From an uncultured Paracoccaceae bacterium (GTDB lineage Bacteria; Pseudomonadota; Alphaproteobacteria; Rhodobacterales; Rhodobacteraceae), in contig CANMMF010000008.1 of assembly GCA_947498985.1 (NCBI GenBank), positions 1 to 64,000 of the forward strand: a stretch of DNA of 64,000 nt, given 5' to 3'. This document shows positions 43,987 through 52,966 of this stretch, one piece after another. A model generated the notes under the pieces. That model was given only the letters and a program-made list of their open reading frames with translations, ran no database searches and was not told the DNA's origin. Each line of letters opens with the position of its first letter. The stretch's first letter is position 1. Both the position numbers and the translations under genes were made by a program.

Positions 43987-45042
43987 TCAAGCGGAATTCG
44001 GCATCAGCAGCGACGCATCGCCGTAGGAGAAAAATCTGTATTCGTTATCAATGGCATGCGCGTAGATCGAGCTGATGCGCTCGGCCCCCATCAGCGCCGA
44101 GACCAGCATCATCAGCGTCGATTTGGGCAGGTGAAAATTTGTCATCAGCGCGTCGGTCACCCGAAATTCGAAGCCGGGATAGATAAAGATATCCGTAACG
44201 CCTTCGTAGGGTGCGATGCGGCCGCCGCGCGCCGCCGTCTCGATAAGCCGCAGCGCGGTTGTGCCCACCGGGATCACCCGCCCGCCGCCTGCCTTTGTTG
44301 CGGCAATCCCGGCGGCGGCCTCGGCGCTCACCTGTCCCCATTCGCCATGCATCTTGTGTGTGGTCACATCCTCGACCTTGACCGGCAGGAAGGTGCCCGC
44401 GCCCACATGCAGGGTGACGTGGCTGAACAGCACGCCGCGTGAATGCAGGGCAGCCAGCAAGGCCGCGTCGAAATGCAGTGACGCGGTCGGTGCCGCCACG
44501 GCGCCTTTGTGGCGGGCCCAGACGGTCTGGTAATCCTCGCGGTCGCGCGCATCGGCGGGGCGTTTGGCGGCAATATAGGGCGGCAGCGGCATCGCGCCGG
44601 CATCGTTCAGCGCCGCGTCGAAATCATCGCCAGCGAGGTTGAAGCGCAACCGCGCCTGCCCATCGCCCTTTGCTTCAAGAATACCGCTCAAGGCGTTGGA
44701 AAATATAATCTCTTCACCTTCGCGCACCTTCTTTAGCGGTTTGACCAGCGCGGTCCAGCTGCCATCGTGCTGCGGCTCCAGCAAGGTGGCCTCGATCCGC
44801 GCCTCGACCGGTCCTTGCGCGCTGATGCGCCGCCGCACACCCGAAAGCCGCGCCGGGATCACCCGCGTGTCGTTGAGCACCAGCCGGTCGCCGGGCCGCA
44901 GCCAGTCCGGCAGCTCGCGCACCACCGCATCGGTGATCGCGTCACCCTGCGCCACCAGCAGCCGCGCCGAGGAGCGCGGGCTCGCAGGCCGGGTCGCAAT
45001 CAGCCCCTCGGGCAGATCGAAGTCGAAATCGCTGAGTTTCAT
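43987..45042 (-). CDS. queA: QueA, tRNA ribosyltransferase-isomerase
   Basis: A 351-residue S-adenosylmethionine:tRNA ribosyltransferase-isomerase. It converts preQ1 at the wobble position of GUN-anticodon tRNAs to epoxyqueuosine by transferring the ribosyl part of SAM. Diagnostic segments are [77 protein letters not shown] and [19 protein letters not shown]. Full length. The next upstream gene, the AsmA-like one, is 12 bp away. Confidence 0.97.
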   Translation of the reverse strand: MKLSDFDFDLPEGLIATRPASPRSSARLLVAQGDAITDAVVRELPDWLRPGDRLVLNDTRVIPARLSGVRRRISAQGPVEARIEATLLEPQHDGSWTALVKPLKKVREGEEIIFSNALSGILEAKGDGQARLRFNLAGDDFDAALNDAGAMPLPPYIAAKRPADARDREDYQTVWARHKGAVAAPTASLHFDAALLAALHSRGVLFSHVTLHVGAGTFLPVKVEDVTTHKMHGEWGQVSAEAAAGIAATKAGGGRVIPVGTTALRLIETAARGGRIAPYEGVTDIFIYPGFEFRVTDALMTNFHLPKSTLMMLVSALMGAERISSIYAHAIDNEYRFFSYGDASLLMPNSA

Positions 45043-45054
45043 GAAGGCTTCCGG

Positions 45055-48000
45055 CTATTGGGACACGTCGGGCGGCGGCCTGCGGAAAATGTCACGGAAC
45101 ATGCCGGGGGTGAAGACCGAGAGCGGGTTGACCGCCACACGCGGCTGCGCCACCGGGCCGCGCAGATTGAAATTGAAGCCGATCAGCCCTTCGCCCTTGC
45201 GCGAGATGATCCGCCCCACGGCGTTCAGGATGTAGATCGGCGACAGCACACCCTGCATGTCCATCTCGCCGCGCGCCAGATCATAAAACCCGTCCATCGA
45301 GATGCCCATGGACGGGCCGACCGCGCTCGACCGGGTCAGAATCACCCGTGTCGGGGTGAGACGGAACCGCGCCTCGACCTCCTGAAAGAAGATGCCCGGC
45401 CCGTTGAGCTGGTCGATCAGGCCGACGATGCTGATCGCATCGAGCAGGCCCGCGATGGCGGGCGCGTTGCGCAATCGCGCGCCTTCGATCCGCAGCTCTC
45501 CGTCATAGCTGCCGGTCCGGTCGACCACCGGCGCGAGATCCAGCCGGAAAGTGCCGTTCTGCACCGTCTTCAGCAGGCCTGCCGCCTTGAGGATGTCGCC
45601 CGCGTCTTCGCCGGTGATGCGGAACGCGCTGCGCCCGTTTTGCGGCACAACCCGGCCGCGGATCGGGGTCTTGCCGCCAAGCTGCGCGGTAAAGCGGCCT
45701 TCGAGCCCGCGGCCGGTCTGGAACTCACCGGCAAAGCGGCGCAGCTCGATATTCTCGGTGACCTGCAAGCGGTCGAGCGCAACCGAGATCGGCGCGCCGC
45801 CCTCGCCGCCGCCGCCTCCCGCGCCGCGCCCGCGCTGCCCGAAGGGCGCGCTGCGCAGATCGAGCGTTCCGCCGCGCAGGGCGATACCGGGGGCCGCACC
45901 CGCGCCCCGCCCGCTGAGCAGCGCCGTGCTGTCGAGCCAGGAGCCGACCTTGAGCTGCGTCAGCCGCAGCGCCTCGAACCCGCCACCCGCGCGCAGCGCC
46001 AGCGTGCCCCGCGCCTCGAGCCCGGCGCCGCTCAGCGACAGGCTGTCGATGGCGACCGGCTGGCCCAACTGCCCGATCACCCGGAACGCGCCACGCTCGG
46101 CCTCGCCCAGCCGCCAGCCCAGTTGCGGCACCGACACCGCAAGCCCGGCAAGATCGCTTTCCAGCACAAAGCGCGGCGCGGCATCCCGCGGCAGATCGAG
46201 CGAGAGCGTCCCTTGCCCGCGCCCGCTCAGCGTGCCGGGTGGCAGCGCGATGTTGAACACGTCGAGCGTCTCGGGGCTGATGCGCAGGCTGGCGGTGACA
46301 CGCCCCTGCCCGCCTTGCAGCGGCTGCGCCCACCGGCCTTCCGCAGGCACGCCCGACACAGTCACCGGCCCGTCGATCTGCACCCGCTCATTGGTCACGC
46401 TGAAGGCCAGCCGCTCGGCCCGCAGGGGACGGTTGGGCACCAGCGTGTCGCTGGCCACGCCGCGCAACACGCCCGCCAGATCGAGCGTGATATCGGGCAG
46501 TTTCAACCCCTTGCGCAACGGCATCGCGATGCGCCCCGCGACCTCCGCCTGCCCGGTCGCCACCGTCTCGTCGCGCCCGGCTTTCTCCAGAACGCGCCAC
46601 GCCTCGTTGTCGAGATAAGAGAGCGCCGCGGTGACGCTGCCGCGCGCGCGCAGGTCGATCACACCGGGATTGGGGCGCGTCCTGAGATCCGGCAATGTGA
46701 TCGTGGTGCCGGCGAGGTCGATCTCTCCGCCGCTGGGCGGCGCGATCCTGCCCGCATCGAGGCGCACGGCCAGCCGGTTGTCGTAGATCGTCACCCGCCC
46801 CTCGCCGCCCGAGATCGGCGGCAGGCGCTTGTTGTACATCACCGCGCCCTCGCGGAAGGCGAAGTCGATATAGGTCATCGGCACCGCGCCGGGCTCGGCG
46901 CGCAGCGCAAAGGTCACATCCTCCAGCACGCCGTCCTGCACGTGTTCGGCAACCCATTTGCGCGGCGGCACGCGGAAATCCTCGGGCCAGAAGGACAGCA
47001 CCTGGCTGGGCGTGGTGCGCTCCAGCGTGGCATCGAGTGCCACCTGCCAGCCATCGGGCCGCGCGATGAGCTCACCGGAAAAGCGGGCGGGCACCGAAGG
47101 GTCGGCGACGTAGAGCCGCCCGAGTGACAGCTGGAATGGCTCGAGCGCAAGCCGGAACTGCATATCCGCGCCGACCAGTTCCATGCCGCGATCGAGCAAT
47201 GTGTCGTCATCGAGCCGGATGTCCGAAAGCTGCATCTGGCCCAGCAGCGCCTCAGGCCAGCCTGCCTCCAGCCCCTGCAGATGGGCGGTGCCGGTCGCCG
47301 AGACCGCGCCCAGCGGCGACGAGATCGAGATCTCGTCAAAACTGAGCCGCGCGCGGTCCGGCGCGTAGGTGAAATAGGTGCGCGCGGCGTCAAACGGGAT
47401 CGCGCGGGTGGCGGCGTTGGGCTGCAGCACACCCGCACCGATCTGCAGGGTCGCGTTCAGATCGCCCAGGCTGCCATCCTCGCGCAGGCGCGAGCGCAGC
47501 GCGCCGGAAATGGGCGCGTCCAGCACCTCGAGCCAGGCCAGCGCCGGGCTTTGCGTGGCAATGTCCGCGGCAGCCAGATCGCGCAGGCTGAGGCCGAATT
47601 CCAAAGCGGTGTCGCCGATGGTGCTGGTGCCGTTCAGCGCAACCGTCGCCACCTGAGCGCTGCCGCCCAGCAACGCCACATCTCCGGCGATGGTCAATTG
47701 CCCGTCGCGGCGCGCGATGCGCAGCCGTCCGCCATCCGCGGTCCAGCCGCGCCGGGCGCGCCGGTCTTCGTAGCGGATGGTGAGCGCGTCGGCCTCGATG
47801 GCGCTCAGCTGCGCCAGGCGCGGGTCGGAAAAGGCGGCATCGACCAGCGCGATCATCTGCGGCAGGTCCGGCGCGTCGCCGCGCGCCTCGAACGCGTCAC
47901 CCAGCGCCAGCCCGAGCCGTCCGTCGGCGCCGCGCGTCAGCGTTACAAACGCCCCCGAAAGCTGCGCCTCGCGCAGCACGAGCTGTCCGCGCAGCAGCGG

Positions 48001-48357
48001 CGCCGGGGCGAACCCCGCCTCCATGTCCGACAGCGATGCGATCTGCAGCCCCTGCGGATTGAGCACGGTGACGTCCCAGAGGATCACCCGCGCCTGGCCG
48101 GAGCGTTCGAGCTGCACGCTGATCCGGCCGAACCCGATGCGCAGCCCGGGCAGCGATTCTGCCAGCCGCGTCTCGATCCGGTCGCGCAGCCAGACCGGCG
48201 CGTCGATGGGCCGGCCCACCATGAACGCCCCCGCTGCCGCGGTGGCCAGCATCAGCACCACCACAAGCGCCAGCGCGATCCGCCCGCGCCGACGCCTCTG
48301 GCGCGGCCCGGACACCGCGCTCCGGGGGTCGTCGTCTGGTTTCTTGACTTCGGTCAC
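45055..48357 (-). CDS. Large AsmA/YhdP-like envelope protein
   Basis: An 1100-residue protein with an N-terminal basic stretch and one transmembrane helix (~25-47, GRIALALVVVLMLATAAAGAFMV). A very long beta-rich periplasmic region follows, ending in an AsmA-like C-terminal domain (GEMDMQGVLSPIYILNAVGRIISRKGEGLIGFNFNLRG). This fits the DUF3971/YhdP branch of AsmA-like proteins, thought to bridge inner and outer membranes for phospholipid transport. Followed directly by queA. Confidence 0.85.
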   Translation of the reverse strand: MTEVKKPDDDPRSAVSGPRQRRRRGRIALALVVVLMLATAAAGAFMVGRPIDAPVWLRDRIETRLAESLPGLRIGFGRISVQLERSGQARVILWDVTVLNPQGLQIASLSDMEAGFAPAPLLRGQLVLREAQLSGAFVTLTRGADGRLGLALGDAFEARGDAPDLPQMIALVDAAFSDPRLAQLSAIEADALTIRYEDRRARRGWTADGGRLRIARRDGQLTIAGDVALLGGSAQVATVALNGTSTIGDTALEFGLSLRDLAAADIATQSPALAWLEVLDAPISGALRSRLREDGSLGDLNATLQIGAGVLQPNAATRAIPFDAARTYFTYAPDRARLSFDEISISSPLGAVSATGTAHLQGLEAGWPEALLGQMQLSDIRLDDDTLLDRGMELVGADMQFRLALEPFQLSLGRLYVADPSVPARFSGELIARPDGWQVALDATLERTTPSQVLSFWPEDFRVPPRKWVAEHVQDGVLEDVTFALRAEPGAVPMTYIDFAFREGAVMYNKRLPPISGGEGRVTIYDNRLAVRLDAGRIAPPSGGEIDLAGTTITLPDLRTRPNPGVIDLRARGSVTAALSYLDNEAWRVLEKAGRDETVATGQAEVAGRIAMPLRKGLKLPDITLDLAGVLRGVASDTLVPNRPLRAERLAFSVTNERVQIDGPVTVSGVPAEGRWAQPLQGGQGRVTASLRISPETLDVFNIALPPGTLSGRGQGTLSLDLPRDAAPRFVLESDLAGLAVSVPQLGWRLGEAERGAFRVIGQLGQPVAIDSLSLSGAGLEARGTLALRAGGGFEALRLTQLKVGSWLDSTALLSGRGAGAAPGIALRGGTLDLRSAPFGQRGRGAGGGGGEGGAPISVALDRLQVTENIELRRFAGEFQTGRGLEGRFTAQLGGKTPIRGRVVPQNGRSAFRITGEDAGDILKAAGLLKTVQNGTFRLDLAPVVDRTGSYDGELRIEGARLRNAPAIAGLLDAISIVGLIDQLNGPGIFFQEVEARFRLTPTRVILTRSSAVGPSMGISMDGFYDLARGEMDMQGVLSPIYILNAVGRIISRKGEGLIGFNFNLRGPVAQPRVAVNPLSVFTPGMFRDIFRRPPPDVSQ

Positions 48358-48466
48358 TGGACCCCTTGGCGTTGCGGTTTACTCTTCAGGACAAGAGACA
48401 GGATGCGCCGCGGCGGATCTGACCTGCTCTGCGACGACCAGACTGCCGACCGACAAGGAGAGTTTC

Positions 48467-48928
48467 ATGTCCGACACGGCCCCCGATATGGCCCCCGATT
48501 TCACCCTGCCCGGCACCTCCGGCGATGTCACGCTATCGGACCTCAGAGGCCAGAAAACCGTGCTGTTCTTCTATCCGCGCGACGACACGTCGGGCTGCAC
48601 CAAGGAGAACGAAGCTTTCTCTGCGCTGCAAGGGGAATTCGAGGCCGCGGGCACAAAGCTGTTCGGGATTTCCAAGGACAGCATCGCCAGCCACGAAAAG
48701 TTCATGGCCAAGAAGAACCTGACCGTGCCGCTGCTGTCGGACGAGGCCGGTGATGTCTGCGAGCGTTACGGCGTCTGGGTGGAGAAGAAGATGTACGGCA
48801 AGACCTTCATGGGCATCGAGCGCGCGACCTTTCTGATCGATGGCGACGGCGCGATCGCGCAAAGCTGGCGCAAGGTGAAGGTTCCGGGCCATGCCGAAGC
48901 GGTGCTGGAGGCGGCGCGCGCTCTCTGA
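48467..48928 (+). CDS. bcp: Peroxiredoxin of the Bcp/PrxQ type
   Basis: A 153-residue thiol peroxidase with the peroxidatic cysteine in FYPRDDTSGCTKENEAFS. The close resolving cysteine found five residues later in many PrxQ proteins is absent (KENEAF instead of KEACxF). Another cysteine at about residue 94 (GDVCERYGVW) could resolve or the enzyme may work as a 1-Cys form. An AAGGAG site precedes the ATG at 48467. Divergent from the AsmA-like gene. Confidence 0.93.
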   Translation: MSDTAPDMAPDFTLPGTSGDVTLSDLRGQKTVLFFYPRDDTSGCTKENEAFSALQGEFEAAGTKLFGISKDSIASHEKFMAKKNLTVPLLSDEAGDVCERYGVWVEKKMYGKTFMGIERATFLIDGDGAIAQSWRKVKVPGHAEAVLEAARAL

Positions 48929-48957
48929 CACGCCGCGCCCGGGATTGCGGTTGCGCC

Positions 48958-49010
48958 ATGGGGGCGCTGCCCCCATACCCCCGCAGTATTTTTAAACCAG
49001 AGAAGCAGGG
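48958..49010 (+). repeat. Intergenic palindromic repeat, copy 2
   Basis: A perfect hairpin ATGGGGGC-GCT-GCCCCCAT (48958-48976) is followed by CCCCCGCAGTATTTTTAAAC, CAGAGAAG and GGGG. This is the same arrangement as copy 1: G/C hairpin, C-run, TATTT, then a CCA/AGAA block and G-run. It lies after bcp and may terminate it. Confidence 0.68.
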
Positions 49011-49020
49011 GACGGGTGCT

Positions 49021-49830
49021 TTGGGGCAAAGCTTGTGCGACATGGCGGTGGATGTGCTGAGCACGGCGGACGGGCGCGAGAAGACCGCGAAATCACGTGC
49101 GCATGCGGCGGCGTGGTTTGCCGCCCGCGAGGCCGGGACGCCGCTGGAGATCGGGCGCGCGCAGGCGCCGTCCTTTCCCGCCCGCCCCGAAGCGCCGGAG
49201 CTGCGCGACCCGCGCGACGTGCCCAGGCGCAAGCCCGGCAGCCCGCAGGGGCGCATCGCGCTGATGCACGCCGTGGCGCATATCGAGCTCAACGCGGTCG
49301 ACCTGCATTGGGACATCATTCCGCGCTTTGCGGGCACACCCATGCCGCTTGGATTTTACGACGACTGGGTGAAAGCGGCGGATGAAGAGTCCAAACATTT
49401 CAACCTGATGTGCGACTGCCTTGAGGAAGCGGGCAGTCATTACGGCGCGCTTGCCGCGCATGCGGGCATGTGGCGCGCTGCCGAGGACACGGCCGATGAT
49501 TTCATGGGCCGGCTGGCGGTGGTGCCGATGGTGCTGGAGGCGCGCGGCCTCGATGTCACCCCCGGCATGATCGAGATCTTTCGCAAGGCGGATGCGGCCC
49601 GCGCCGTCGCCGCGCTGGAGACGATCTATGCCGAGGAAGTGGCGCATGTGGCGTATGGCTCCAAGTGGTTCCACTTCCTCTGCGGGCGCCACGAGATGGA
49701 TCCGAAACTAGTGTTTCAGTCACTGGTGCGGAAATACTTCAAGGGCCGCCTGAAACCGCCCTTCAACGAGGAAAAAAGGGCCGAAGCGGGCCTGCCTCCG
49801 GATTTCTACTGGCCCCTTGCGACCGGCTGA
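49021..49830 (+). CDS. DUF455 ferritin-like protein
   Basis: A 269-residue ferritin-like DUF455 protein. It has metal-ligand candidates spread over helices: HAVAHIELNAVDLHWD, KAADEESKHFNLM and IYAEEVAHVAYGSKWFHFLC. These E/H-rich helix motifs suggest a di-iron carboxylate site. The start is uncertain. TTG at 49021 keeps the helix LGQSLCDMAVDVLSTADG seen in relatives, ATG at 49042 is the alternative, and the longer opening at 48958 lies inside a palindromic repeat. Function unknown. Confidence 0.85.
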   Translation: MGQSLCDMAVDVLSTADGREKTAKSRAHAAAWFAAREAGTPLEIGRAQAPSFPARPEAPELRDPRDVPRRKPGSPQGRIALMHAVAHIELNAVDLHWDIIPRFAGTPMPLGFYDDWVKAADEESKHFNLMCDCLEEAGSHYGALAAHAGMWRAAEDTADDFMGRLAVVPMVLEARGLDVTPGMIEIFRKADAARAVAALETIYAEEVAHVAYGSKWFHFLCGRHEMDPKLVFQSLVRKYFKGRLKPPFNEEKRAEAGLPPDFYWPLATG

Positions 49831-50022
49831 CGCACCTTAGCGCGGGTGTGGAAGGCTTTGATGTCGGCGGATTTTTGCCATTTCGGCAACATGCCGCCCC
49901 TGAGCTCGAATCGCCCGCCACAAAAACTTGCGATTTCGTGAATGAGTGGATAAGCCGATCCGAGGGCGCCGGGAGGGGAACCGTGTGCCCGTGTAGGGAC
50001 GGGTTACAAAAAGGATGATCGC

Positions 50023-51336
50023 GTGAGAACACGTCTGGCGATCAAGACACATGCTCTGGTTTCGCGATTCTTTCCGGAACGCAGGCTGTTTCTGAGGTCG
50101 GAAACCGATACGCGGTTCATCCGGCTGAAATCCGAAACGCAGGCGATTGCTTTTGCGGGTGCAACGGTGGTCGTCTCCTGGACGATCATCGCAACCGCGA
50201 TCCTGCTGATGGACAGCATCGGCTCCGGCAGCTACCGCGAGCAGGCCAAACGCGAGCAGGTCACTTATCAGCAGCGGCTGAACGAGCTTTCCGCAGAGCG
50301 CGATTCCCGCGCCGGGGAAGCGCGCGCCGCCCAGAAACGCTTCAATTCCGCGCTGCGCCAGATCTCGGTCATGCAAAGCGAGCTGCTGGATTCCGAAACC
50401 CGGCGCCGCGAGCTTGAAACCGGCATCGACGTGATCCAGGCCACGCTGCGCGACACCGTGAAGACCCGTGAAGAGATCAACAACCGTCTGGCCGCACTCG
50501 AAGGTCAGATCGCGTCCGGCGGCACCGCCCTGGCACAGACCGGCGGTCAGGCCGATGGCACCATGGACATTCTCGCCGACGCGCTGGCGCGCACCGCCGA
50601 GGAGCGCGACCAGGTTGTCGCCGATGCGCAGGCCGCCCTTGTGCGCGCCGCCGAGATGCAGGCCGAGATCGAGCGCATGGAGGACAAGAACGACCGCATC
50701 TTCCGCCAGCTCGAAGAGGCGATGACGGTCTCGGTGAAGCCGCTCGACCGGATGTTCGAGAAAGCGGGCATGGATCCCGACCGCATCCTGAACCAGGTCC
50801 GCAAGGGCTATTCCGGTCAGGGCGGCCCGCTGACGCCGCTCAGCTTTTCCACCCGCGGCGAGCCGATTTCCGAAGACACGCGGCGCGCCAACAACATCCT
50901 GGGAGAGATGGACCGGCTGAACCTCTACCGGATCGCCGCGCAGAAGGCGCCCTTTGCCTCGCCGCTGCGGGACCCGTTCCGCTTTACGTCCGGCTTTGGC
51001 TATCGCTGGGGTCGCCTGCATGCGGGCACCGATTTTGCAGCCCCGCATGGCACCCCGATCTATTCAACCGCTGATGGAGTGGTGGTGCATGCGGGCTGGC
51101 AGTCCGGCTACGGCCGTCTGGTCAAGATCCAGCACGAGTTCGGCATCGAGACGCGCTACGCGCACATGTCGAAAATCCGCGTAAAGGTCGGCCAAAGGGT
51201 CTCGCGCGGGGACCGCATCGGTGATATGGGGAACACAGGACGATCCACCGGCACGCATTTGCACTACGAGGTTCGTGTCGGCGGCAAACCCGTCAATCCC
51301 ATGATCTACATCAAGGCTGCAAACGATGTTTTCTAA
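50023..51336 (+). CDS. M23 (LytM-type) peptidoglycan peptidase
   Basis: A 437-residue membrane-anchored endopeptidase. One transmembrane helix (~41-63) is followed by a long coiled coil (~70-240) and a C-terminal LytM domain with the zinc motif HAGTDFAAP (HxxxD), GYGRLVKIQHEFGIETRYAHM and HLHYEV (HxH). The GTG start at 50023 is supported by AAGGA eight bases upstream. It overlaps the bactofilin gene by 11 bases. An M23 peptidase coupled to a bactofilin is a common morphogenesis pair. Confidence 0.92.
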   Translation: MRTRLAIKTHALVSRFFPERRLFLRSETDTRFIRLKSETQAIAFAGATVVVSWTIIATAILLMDSIGSGSYREQAKREQVTYQQRLNELSAERDSRAGEARAAQKRFNSALRQISVMQSELLDSETRRRELETGIDVIQATLRDTVKTREEINNRLAALEGQIASGGTALAQTGGQADGTMDILADALARTAEERDQVVADAQAALVRAAEMQAEIERMEDKNDRIFRQLEEAMTVSVKPLDRMFEKAGMDPDRILNQVRKGYSGQGGPLTPLSFSTRGEPISEDTRRANNILGEMDRLNLYRIAAQKAPFASPLRDPFRFTSGFGYRWGRLHAGTDFAAPHGTPIYSTADGVVVHAGWQSGYGRLVKIQHEFGIETRYAHMSKIRVKVGQRVSRGDRIGDMGNTGRSTGTHLHYEVRVGGKPVNPMIYIKAANDVF

Positions 51337-51826
51337 GAGCAAAATAAATGAGCCCGGAATGAAGCCTGAAGATAATTCAAAGCCCGCAGCCCCAGAGGCC
51401 CAACGCCCGGCCGCGGCTGGAGACTTCAAGCCGTCGACCCCCAAGGCCAAGCCGCCCGCATCGGTGCTGTCGCCGGATCTGCACATCACCGGCAACATCA
51501 AGACCACCGGTGACATCCAGGTCGAAGGCACGATCGAAGGCGACATCCGCGCGCATCTGCTGACCATCGGCGAGAGCGCAACCATCAAGGGTGAAGTGGT
51601 CGCCGACGACGTCGTGGTGAACGGTCGCATCGTGGGCCGCGTACGCGGTCTGAAGGTCCGCCTGACCGCCTCGGCGCGGGTCGAGGGCGACATCATCCAC
51701 AAGACCATCGCAATCGAGAGCGGCGCGCATTTCGAAGGCTCGGTGCAGCGTCAGGACGATCCGCTGAACGGCAACAAGCAGCGCCCCGGCGCCGCCCCGG
51801 CAGGCCAGCCGCACCAGGCAAGCTGA
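51326..51826 (+). CDS. Bactofilin
   Basis: A 166-residue bactofilin (DUF583). A proline-rich N-terminal tail (~1-45) is followed by the beta-helical polymerising domain (ITGNIKTTGDIQVEGTIEGDIRAHLLTIGESATIKGEVVADDVVVNGRIVGRV) and a short disordered tail. Bactofilins form cytoskeletal filaments at the membrane and often position cell-wall hydrolases, here the M23 enzyme encoded just upstream. Confidence 0.95.
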   Translation: MFSKSKINEPGMKPEDNSKPAAPEAQRPAAAGDFKPSTPKAKPPASVLSPDLHITGNIKTTGDIQVEGTIEGDIRAHLLTIGESATIKGEVVADDVVVNGRIVGRVRGLKVRLTASARVEGDIIHKTIAIESGAHFEGSVQRQDDPLNGNKQRPGAAPAGQPHQAS

Positions 51827-51846
51827 TCCGGGGACACCGGATTTGG

Positions 51847-51876
51847 AAAAGCCGCTCCTCGAGGGCGGCTTTTTTG
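51847..51876 (+). terminator. Rho-independent terminator after bactofilin
   Basis: AAAAGCCGC and GCGGCTTTTTT form a stem around a short loop, followed by a run of T residues, 20 bp after the bactofilin stop. Confidence 0.85.
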
Positions 51877-52156
51877 TTTGGGCGTTGGACCTGCCGGGCA
51901 ACACATTTGCCTTAGCATGGCTCAAACTTCTGCAAATGTGACCTTGGCGGATTTGCGGAGAGCACAAAAGCCGCTCAGACGAGCATCCATTGAGAACACT
52001 GCGCCGCTGCCGACAAACCAGCGCAACACCCCGCAGCGGCGCAGCACGCGCCAACCAAACATCGATCCCACGACACAAGAAACACCTCCCTGGTCCCCTG
52101 CCCCGATGACGGGACGGCGGGCGGGGCGATGACCGCAGGTCGAGCGGCGCAGGCCG
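51877..52156. other. Non-coding spacer
   Basis: About 280 bp between the terminator and the HNH endonuclease stop, with no supportable gene, RNA or repeat. Confidence 0.5.
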
Positions 52157-52753
52157 TCACGCCTCCAGTTCGGCATCCCAATACAGGAAATCCATCCAGC
52201 TATCGTGCAGATGGTTCGGCGGAAACTTCCGTCCCTGGTTCAGCAATTCCTGCGCGCCGGGCCTGCGCGGCGGTTTGCGCAGCGCCATATGCGCCTGCCG
52301 CAGGCTCTTGGACCCCTTGCGCAGATTGCAGGGGGCGCAGGCCGCCACCACGTTCTCCCAGCTGGTGCGCCCCCCCGAGGCGCGCGGCACCACATGGTCG
52401 AAAGTCAGATCCCCGGTCGCACCGCAATATTGGCAGCGAAACTCATCGCGCAGAAAAAGATTGAAGCGCGTGAAGGCCACGCGCTTTTGCGGTTTCACGT
52501 AGTCTTTCAGCACAACCACGCTGGGGATCTTCAGCGTCATGCTGGGGCTTCGCACCACCTCGTCATATTCCGCCACGATATCGACCCGGTCCAGAAACGC
52601 CGCCTTCACCGCGTCCTGCCAGGGCCAGAGACTGAGCGGATAATACGACAAGGGCCGGTAATCGGCGTTCAGCACCAGCGCCGGATGGTGCCTGAGCGCT
52701 CCGGGCGCCCGGGTAAAATGTGTTCTGAAATCGCCATCCATTGGGGGACTCAT
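52157..52753 (-). CDS. HNH endonuclease
   Basis: A 198-residue HNH nuclease of the small single-domain family common in alphaproteobacteria. The core is CQYCGATGDLTFDHVVPRASGGRTSWENVVAACAPCNLRKGSK: two CxxC zinc pairs and the DHV, N and H of the nuclease motif. The start at 52753 has GGAGG touching it; a second ATG at 52741 would have the same site at 12 bases. A promoter overlapped by NrdR-like boxes lies 60-110 bp upstream. Confidence 0.9.
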   Translation of the reverse strand: MSPPMDGDFRTHFTRAPGALRHHPALVLNADYRPLSYYPLSLWPWQDAVKAAFLDRVDIVAEYDEVVRSPSMTLKIPSVVVLKDYVKPQKRVAFTRFNLFLRDEFRCQYCGATGDLTFDHVVPRASGGRTSWENVVAACAPCNLRKGSKSLRQAHMALRKPPRRPGAQELLNQGRKFPPNHLHDSWMDFLYWDAELEA

Positions 52754-52813
52754 CCTCCGCCCTGTCTGCCTTTGTAAAGCACCAGAGCGGGGAACCCCGC
52801 CCCAGCTACGAGG

Positions 52814-52862
52814 ACACTATATCTCGTGTTTGCCTTCGCGCAAGCCCCGCTAGATAGAGTGT
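52814..52862 (-). promoter_or_regulatory. Promoter with tandem NrdR-like boxes before the HNH gene
   Basis: ACACTATATCTCGTGT at 52814-52829 matches the NrdR box consensus ACACwATATATwGTGT at 14 of 16 positions. A weaker copy (11 of 16) lies at 52847-52862, 33 bp away, close to the three-turn spacing known for NrdR pairs. On the minus strand a TTGCGC (52838-52843) and TATAGT (52816-52821) with a 16-base spacer form a promoter whose -10 sits inside the first box. Confidence 0.45.
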
Positions 52863-52966
52863 CTGCCCGATGCTCTAACGGGCTTTCTTGACAGATTGGT
52901 GACGGCCCGGGCGGCCCCCTGCCGGACGCTGCGCGCGGCACGCGGGAAACCCCGGGCGCACCGCGC

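Noticed and set aside
44767-47127. A 786-codon open frame on the + strand
   Set aside because: It lies antisense to the AsmA-like gene, has the Arg/Gln/His-rich composition of a GC-rich shadow frame, and matches no domain.
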